From the NCBI RefSeq assembly GCF_007655135.1, contig NC_045128.1, positions 7,378,001-7,442,000 on the forward strand: DNA of 64,000 nt. Direction: 5' to 3'. This document shows, piece after piece, positions 56,974 through 64,000 of the stretch. The position numbers and the translations under genes are program-made. Each line of letters starts with the position of its first letter. Position 1 is the stretch's first letter. The notes beneath the pieces were generated by a model that was not told where the DNA came from, did not search any database, and was given only the letters and a program-made list of their open reading frames with translations. The stretch is from Punica granatum. Its lineage: Eukaryota > Streptophyta > Magnoliopsida > Myrtales > Lythraceae.

Positions 56974-59612
56974 ATGCCTCTAATCTCCGTTCTATTCTTG
57001 ATGCAAAATCTTCAGATTTTTGATGTTAGAGAAGAAGAACCACAAGTCCCTTGCTACTTCATCTTCGGAGACTCACTTGCTGATAATGGCAACAACAACT
57101 ATCGCCTTACCCTAGCAAAATCGAACTACCCTCCTTATGGGGTGGACTTCCCTGAAGGTCCCACCGGACGGTTCACCAATGATCGCCTTATTGTTGATAT
57201 TATAGGTCTCTTTTATCGCAATTAGCTTATATTCATATATGGGGTACAACGAATCTAGTCGATTACTATACAATTTTTCTTGATGGTTCTTCACATATGA
57301 TTAATGATTTCATCTTGGCTAAACATGCTTACGACATCACGATTAGCTAACTTAGTTGGCTTGGATTTGATGAATCGGTGTGAAATCCATTAAATTAAAG
57401 AGTTGCACATTCAAATCTGTTTCGGAATTTCTTAAAATAATGGCCGATCGACAGATGAACAAAATTTACGGATATGTGCAGCTCAACTTTTGGGTTTTGA
57501 GGACTTCATTCCACCTTTTGCAAATTTAACCGGGAAAGACGTACTGAAAGGAGTGGATTATGCATCGGCTGCGTCGGGGATTCTCAATGAAACTGGAACA
57601 CATCTGGTATAGTATATATGACACAGCTCAAGCCTAACATTTTTCGCTCTTACGGTACAAATATACACACACACACACACAGAACATTGTTTACTGCAGT
57701 TGTCGATGAGTTTATAGATACTTATGGATTATTACTATCATTATCATGCCATTATTAATTGCTACTATAGTGTTATTTACTTTTTCTATTTGCCTTTTTC
57801 TTAATTTTTTTTTCCGATTACAAGAGAAGCTCATGAACCTATTACTATTAAATAGAAATTTTAATAGCTGATAAATAGGCTCGGGTAGTTGCACAATGAG
57901 TATTTGAATAGGGAATATCATGGTTGCCAGATGAATGCGTGCAATATTGCTCTACACTCGCTTAATTAATTTTGATTTTTTGATTATTTTTTCAATTTTA
58001 ATTCTTTTATCAATAATAGATGTCAAACTTCAGCCCAAACAAAACACAGACTTCTCAGCAAGAAGCCTTCACAAGCCCAAATATTCCCCCCAAGCCCAAG
58101 CAAAGTTAAAGGAACAACAGAAAACAAAATGCCACAAGCCGCATAGCCACATAGCCAAGAAGCAAACCTTACATTCTTAGTCAGCGAAAAAAAAAAAAAA
58201 GAAGCAAACCTTACAAAAACACTTCCCCATTAAAATTGGTATTTTAGGAAATCATCCAAGACGAGCCATTCATCTTAACCCCCTCAGAACCATCAAATCA
58301 TCACTTAGAAGGCCCTTATATTGATTCAATGGCTCTGAGGAGGCTGAGAAAAGTTTTTCCTCGGGATTGGATAAATTGCTGGGCAAGATTTGCCTAGTTC
58401 AGTTGATAAAGCAATATCATTGGTACTGATATTTCTTCTTTGAAACTTTTATTAACAGGGTGATATAATAAGCATGAATGAGCAGCTAGAGAACCACTTA
58501 ACCACGGTGTCAAAAATCGTTCGGGTCCTCAAGGATGAATCTGCAGCCAAAGAGTACCTCGGGAAATGCATATACACGATCATAACGGGAAATGATGATT
58601 ATATAAATAACTATTTTATGCCCAGTTATTATAACTCTAGCAAGGTGTACAGTCCTCGGCAGTTTGCAGATGTGCTTGCGAAGCAGTTCTCCAAGCAACT
58701 CGAGGTGAACAAACTGAAGGATGTGATTCATTAGTAAGGCAATAGTCTTGGCAAACGAGATCAAATCAGCCCCTTTCGTTTCTTTTCTTATGTAAATGAT
58801 GATTTCTTTTTCCGTGTATATCTATTACTTTTCATTGCTAAATGATATGGATTGGTCTCCGCTGAATGTATCAGACTCTATATTCCTATGGAGCAAGGAA
58901 GGTGGCCATATTCGGTATTGGGTTGATAGGGGAAGTCCCAGAAATGATTGCAAGATTTGGAGCCAACTCTACTGCGGTGGAAGCTGCGGCTGGGCTGCTT
59001 AACAAAAAACTTCTGCCGCTCATTGATAACTTGAACAGCCAATTGACTGGAGCTAAGTTCACTTACATAAATACCTCTGGAATCTCGATTACGATCAATG
59101 CTACAGCAGGTATGCGGCAATTCTTGTAACCCCAACCAAGCTGGGATGACTTTTTAAGGAACATTCTAGTCAATACTCTTCATTCCGTGATTGTAATAGT
59201 ACATGGAATTTGAAATATTATCTGGAAGCTTTTAGATCACTTGGTCGCTGTTACTTCGAGATTTCACATTCATTCCAAGTCATCAATTATCATGCTGGAA
59301 CCAACTTATTTACTAATTAACTTGAAAACAATTGGCTGATTACATAAATCACTAACAGAGTGATCATTTGTTCTGCTGTTTGATTTCGCAGACCATCTGG
59401 ATAGCACGGACCCCTGCTGCCGGATGGTACCAGGAGAGGGCACTTGCGTGCCGGGGAGCATTCCTTGCGCTAACAGAACAGAGTACGCATTCTATGATGG
59501 ATTCCATACAACAGATGTGGTGAATGTCATCGTTGCTGGAAGAGCATACAGAAAGGAGTTATCTATCGATGCTTCTCCTTATGACATTTACGATCTCACA
59601 CAGCTAAAATAA
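56974..59612 (+). CDS. GDSL esterase/lipase (SGNH hydrolase), 352 aa, 5 exons
   Basis: Hydrolyses ester bonds of acyl substrates, typically after secretion to the cell wall or apoplast. Exons 56974-57205, 57482-57606, 58459-58704, 58875-59109, 59392-59612; all GT-AG and phase-consistent, 1059 nt. Block I FGDSLADNGNNN holds the nucleophile Ser34. Block III TGNDDYINNYFMP holds Asn164. Block V YDGFH holds Asp315 and His318. PPYGVDFPEGPTGRFTNDR and LYSYGARKVAIFGIG are typical. Odd: where relatives have GQIGCSP this protein has GLIGEVPEM, so a usually conserved Cys is missing. The N-terminus MPLISVLFLMQNLQIF is only a weak signal peptide; an AG at 57017 could accept an upstream signal-peptide exon, so the start is provisional. 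Substrate cannot be inferred. Confidence 0.9.
57806..57915 (-). mobile_element. SINE-like tail fragment in GDSL intron 2
   Basis: The plus strand shows T9 then CCGATTACAAGAGAAGCTCA. On minus this is TTGTAATCGG followed by A, a tail shared with other relics in the window. Confidence 0.4.
58157..58215 (+). repeat. Micro-insertion: 15-17 bp duplication around TTCTTAGTCAGCG + A14
   Basis: In GDSL intron 2. AAGAAGCAAACCTTACA (58157-58173) recurs at 58199-58215. The spacer is TTCTTAGTCAGCG followed by 14 A (58187-58200) that merge with the second copy. The architecture is target duplication, short 3' end, poly-A, target duplication: that of an extremely 5'-truncated, target-primed insertion. TTCTTAGTCAG resembles TTCTTGTGACCAG at the end of the SINE at 55090. 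Confidence 0.8.
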
Positions 59613-61275
59613 TTGTTTTTGGGGCTCTATCAAACGTTAGAATAAGCGGGAAGAATAAAGTCATTTGGGGACAAGAATAGGCCGGTTCGTGTTGTCTGCT
59701 GGAGCTATCCTCTATGGATAGACAGCTATAATATATATGGATGGATACTTCAATGTGCCATGAAATGTGGATCAATTCGCATTCTATACATTGAAGTTTC
59801 TATATATTGAGGTTTGATTTTGCAAAAGTCTCCGAGTCGGTTGATAAATATGTCTCGCAACTTGTTCAAAGCAAGCACACTCTTCAGGCCCTTTTCTCCG
59901 TACCCTTGCAAGAAATGCAACAGTAGGATCTTTTCGAGTTTCTAAAGGATATTGACATCTCTACGTACTTAAAAAGGACATGGACCATCCCTGCTTGATT
60001 CATCCTAGGTCGGCCGTTCCCAAGCCTGAGTCTGCCTAATTAGTTCGGTGAACTGAATTGGTTGAGATTCCTCTTTTAATCGCAATTGTAGCGACTGCTT
60101 GAGCAGGGAATGCCCCTATTCTTTTGAAAATTTGCTCGGGATTTGGGATGCATTGCAAAGATGTTGAAGTAAAATTATAGAAAGGAAGGTTATCGGTGCA
60201 GTGTTACGTCGATATGGAATCAAAAAGGCCTGATTTCAAAACTTATATGCTCATTCATTCACTTTATTTCATATCTTTGTCCTAGATTCTGTTCCTATGC
60301 GTAAAGTTCATTTTACCCCTTTTTAAAAATTTTTTATTTCCATAAGGAGTACTTTACACATTACTGTCTATAAATATATAATGGCTTCAACAGTTTCGCT
60401 ATTTGTTCTTTTTTTTTTCTCATAGCTTGAGTCTGCACTTTACTACGTTCCACCATTTATTCTCTTTTGAAATTTGAGTGTTTCAACGCTTAGCTCTTCA
60501 CGTTCCTTCAAAAATCATTATTTTATCAATTAATAAAAAAAAGTTTCTTTCAAACATGTTATACCCAAAATAACGCAATGTACAATAAAGGCAAAAGTAA
60601 CAATCCTTTTACCATTTTGGTGGGAGAAAGAACAAGCAATGAAAGTGAAGGCACTTGCTTTGGAGCTTTTCTCAACATGATATGAAAGTTGAAAAATATT
60701 TATTAGGAATTATATATAAATGACAAAAAATATTTTAATATTATCGTAGAGAATAAAAAAAATATTTTGATTATGTGAAACATATGTAGAAAATAAAAGA
60801 ATTATTGGAAATAGTTACCATTTTGGCAAATTTTGGATAGCTAATTGAATTTTCTTTTCAGTTTTGATTTGATGATAACGTTTTAAGTTGATTATGATGA
60901 CTAATCGTATCTGTGAAAGAAAGGGGAAAGATAAGATGTACGGATTCTTAAAGGGAGTAAATTGTTTTATTTTTCAATAGGCTTGATAACATAAATACTT
61001 TTAGCAGTAGGAACATATGAGGAATTCCATTACATATATACATATGTTGCAATTAACATATAGACATCAACGTAGAATGAAAATATAATTTTCTTAGTCT
61101 GTATACTGTTTATGGTAAAAAAAAATTATACACTAATCTGAAAATTATGGGTTAAAATTCATTCTAATTTGATAACAACTTGGCATTATAATCTCAAGGT
61201 GATTTAAGATATACTAGAAAGGCACCCCGTATAGCATGGCTTATAAGTGGAACAAATTAGAATTGGTGTGTCCGA

Positions 61276-61279
<4 letters not shown>
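59613..61279. other. 3' flank of the GDSL gene and intergenic
   Basis: The first 150-250 nt are probably 3' UTR. Beyond that no gene was recognised. AT-rich. Confidence 0.45.

Positions 61280-61312
<33 letters not shown>
61280..61312. repeat. (AT)n microsatellite
   Basis: Roughly 16 AT dinucleotides. Confidence 0.9.
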
Positions 61313-61315
<3 letters not shown>

Positions 61316-61324
61316 CATGGTTAT

Positions 61325-62000
61325 CTAATAAAGAGAATTACAGCGGAGGTCCTACAAGTTTATCATTTTTGTTGATCGAGTTCTATAAATTTCATTTTGC
61401 CTAAATTAGTCCTCAAACATCTAGTTCGTACATTTTTATTTCAAACCGTTATTAAGTGTTAACAGGTGATGACGTGGATATTAATGTTGTCAAACTCTTT
61501 TCTAGTTGTAATTAAAACACGTACGTGGAATATATAAAAACCAACAAAAGTCCAAGAAGTTTGCAAAAATTTTTAAATTGAATCCTATAAGTTTCAATTT
61601 GGTTAAATATGTCTTAAACATTTAATATGTTATATACTTTTATGGATGTTAACCGATGATGACTAGGGTCAGATCTCTCACCGATTAGGTTTGGCCATGC
61701 TAGGGTCATGTGTGACATCTACGCCTCGAGAACAACGATAGAAATCGTTTTGTTTCGTCACAGGTCAAGTGGCGACGGTGGTGACAAAGGACTGCTCAGA
61801 GTTCAACAGAGGTGCAGTGGTAGAGAATTGAAAATTTGGGAATTAGGGGCATTTGGGTTATTGATAAATCCTTATTTATTCCTTTTAATTTTAACCTTAA
61901 AAAATTGGTCATGTTAATAAATATTTCATGTAGTTAACTTACATCTCGATCATCCCAGTTAACCCTCAGTCACGGGTGATGATGTGGACTTATCGGACTT
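61325..62000. mobile_element. Diverged DNA-transposon-type repeat (tentative)
   Basis: The word family AACAGGTGATGACGTGGA (about 61461), AACCGATGATGACTAGG (about 61649) and CACGGGTGATGATGTGGAC (about 61971), plus CCTA(C/T)AAGTTT and AATTTCATTTTGCCTAAATT phrases, recall ends of plant MULE/MITE families. Ends and target duplication are not resolved. Confidence 0.3.
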
Positions 62001-64000
62001 CCATTAATTTTTATATATTTCACATAAGCATTTTTGTCAGTACCCCAATCTGTTCCACTAGGTCCCGTAGGGGACAACAACAATAACCTTGACCATGACC
62101 AGACCAGAATGACAGAAGAAGGCACAAAAGAGCTTGGGCTACTATTCACAGTCGGGCCAACATGGGCCAAACACACATCCCAGGAACAAGGCACAGAGGA
62201 TCATAGTGCAATAAAAAATTCAAAGCCGACAACCTACCATGATCATCGGGAGGAGGGACAAAATTATCATTTCTGTCAATTGCTCGAGCATTCACGACTT
62301 TTGAAAATGAGAGATCTTCCTAATTTAATGCCAATTTTACATTTTTCAGAAAAATACTCTACGGGACGTTTTCGGATTTCACGTGCATCAACTTCAATTT
62401 TCACCGAAAAATATTTTCCTGCACAACATTGATCCCTGAATTTTTCTGAACTCGATGGTGCTTCCGGATCACTTTACTGATATCCGATTGAAAATACGAG
62501 AATTTCAGGTCTTATGTGCATTGATTTTCATTTTCAAAATTCAAGACAATATTCGGGGCCAGAAAATATTTCTCTGTATAATATCGAGTCTCGAATTTTT
62601 TCTGAACACAACAGGGAGCCTGAAATATTTTTCGGACATTTGATTTTAAAGATTAAATTTCGAAAATAATCAAGCAATTATGATCGATGCGTGTTAGAGG
62701 TTTGATGTCGATTTTTATCGAGATTCGACCTCCATCGATGCAATTTGAAATTGTCATAGAACCAATTAGTTTTGGAGTTTCTCAATTTCTCAATTTCTAA
62801 ATTTCTCAATTTCATTTCGAGATGCTGACCGAATTTGAAAAATTGAATTTCGATCGATAAACGCCCGCACGAGTAAATTAAAAAAATAATGTAAAAGAAA
62901 AACAGAAAAAAATTATTTGACAGAGGGGTCCGCTCCATTTTTTTTTTCAGGTGCAGTTGGCTTTCAATTTTTATTTTTTTATTCCTCTTGCTTCCCAGTT
63001 GACCAAACATTTTCTTTTATTTTCTTTCCACTTCTTCTCCTACAGGCTGCCTTCTTTTTTATTTTATTTTATTTCTTTTCTCCTGAGTGCGCGTAACCCG
63101 AGTGCGATATAAGGTCTTGTCTTGAGTCACTGTCTCGACTCATTTAGTATCCATGCGGATGATGAATCGGGTTAGGACACGTGAAATGAGGTTAGACAAT
63201 CACCCGGGAGCTTGACCGGTCCCACGGCTATATTGAGGACCATCCTGTCTTTTTGAAATCGGTTGGGTCGGTCAGACCCGATCTCCAGCTCTTACAAGCT
63301 CGCGTCACTTTTAATTTCGGTTTCGGTCGTTTAAAACACACGGTGAGCATGAGCAAAATATTGGCCGAACGTGAGTCGATCGAGATCCATTTATTTTAAT
63401 TTTTATTTAATAATTGAGAGTACATTGTGAGGTATTTATTTATGAAATGATCCTGGTCGGCAAGCGTGGAGTCTGAGATTCGGAATCGATTGAGTCGGTT
63501 TACGAGTCCCCTAGACGAGCGGGACCACACGAGTGACAGGCCCGGTCCACACGGTGAACCAGCCATCACGATCTAGTTAGCCGAGGTGTAAGGACAGTGG
63601 ACAGATCCCCTGACTTGAGGATTCGCTTTTCTTTAGGTCTCTTAAACTGAGCCAATCGTTTTACGAATTTACGGTGTCAAAATGTGCAAGATGAGCAAAA
63701 CTTAAATCAAGCGGTAAATGAATAAAAAGGGCAAACCCTAGACAAACTAGAGTAAGGCGTGCGGGATATAGGCCCGCATGTAACAGAACTCCCGAATTCG
63801 GAACTTCGGATTCTGCAAGACCATAAGCCTTAACATACTAGGTGTATCCTTACCCCTAGACCCGGAAAACTCACCGGCCATCGACCATCGGGTCGTAAAC
63901 AGGTAGTGGCGACTCTTTCTCACGCGTGTCCGTCACGCGCCCCCACGGGAAGGTGGATACTCTTAAGCAGTGCGATGCAGGCGGGTCCCGACGAGACGAA
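62001..64000. mobile_element. Probable edge of a large LTR retrotransposon (Ty3/gypsy-type LTR), cut by the window end
   Basis: From about 63.1 kb composition rises in GC. It carries phrases I associate with LTRs of large Ty3/gypsy (Tat/Ogre-like) elements: GGTGTATCCTTACCCCTAGA, GTAGTGGCGACTCTTTCTC, CGTCACGCGCCCCCACGGGA and GCGGGTCCCGACGAGACGAA. The open frame 62034-62432 lacks a recognised domain. No second LTR or polyprotein is inside the window, so the identity rests on word-level resemblance. Confidence 0.4.

Noticed and set aside
62034..62432. 132-aa plus-strand frame
   Set aside because: Composition varies along its length and no gag, protease or other domain is visible; kept only as part of a probable retroelement region.

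Overview
This window is nuclear DNA from a flowering plant. It is AT-rich, has GT-AG introns, is full of microsatellites and small transposons, and every protein gene belongs to a land-plant family. The protein sequences fit a eudicot, probably a rosid; I cannot name the species. Four protein-coding genes are supported by splice-by-splice reading: a plasma-membrane H+-ATPase (+, 11409-19736), a small unknown protein with an ELHRLY/QKMLM segment and an EAR-type LTLSL motif (+, 34448-35921), a villin-4-type actin-bundling protein (-, 37441-43974, 5' leader to about 45.7 kb), and a GDSL esterase/lipase (+, 56974-59612). The second and third are convergent, about 1.5 kb apart. There is no operon-like organisation and no evidence that the four act in one pathway.

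Layout: 1-11 kb is gene-free and carries a ~2.1 kb tandem array (about 4905-7055) built from inverted GATAAC/GTTATC boxes, a SINE relic and an LTR remnant of a TRIM-like element. 11.0-19.7 kb is the H+-ATPase, with a TATA box, two upstream ORFs in the leader and a 3.6-kb first intron. 20-33.5 kb is intergenic, with a MULE-type element (26543-27211, 9-bp target duplication, GC-rich core) and a plastid-like trnL half. 34-46 kb holds the unknown gene and the villin. 46-57 kb is a repeat graveyard: two MITE families, a complete ~1.03-kb non-autonomous Helitron (51888-52913), TRIM-like elements and a SINE with target duplication. 57-59.6 kb is the GDSL gene. The last 2 kb looks like the edge of a large LTR retrotransposon.

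The most unusual signals are (a) the GATAAC/GTTATC array, (b) a recurring class of 9-27 bp A-tailed micro-insertions, each flanked by an 11-19 bp direct duplication, with tails resembling the local SINE 3' ends, and (c) several splice-site oddities in the villin gene (a GC-AG intron, an 11-nt micro-exon and a triplicated donor-containing segment).
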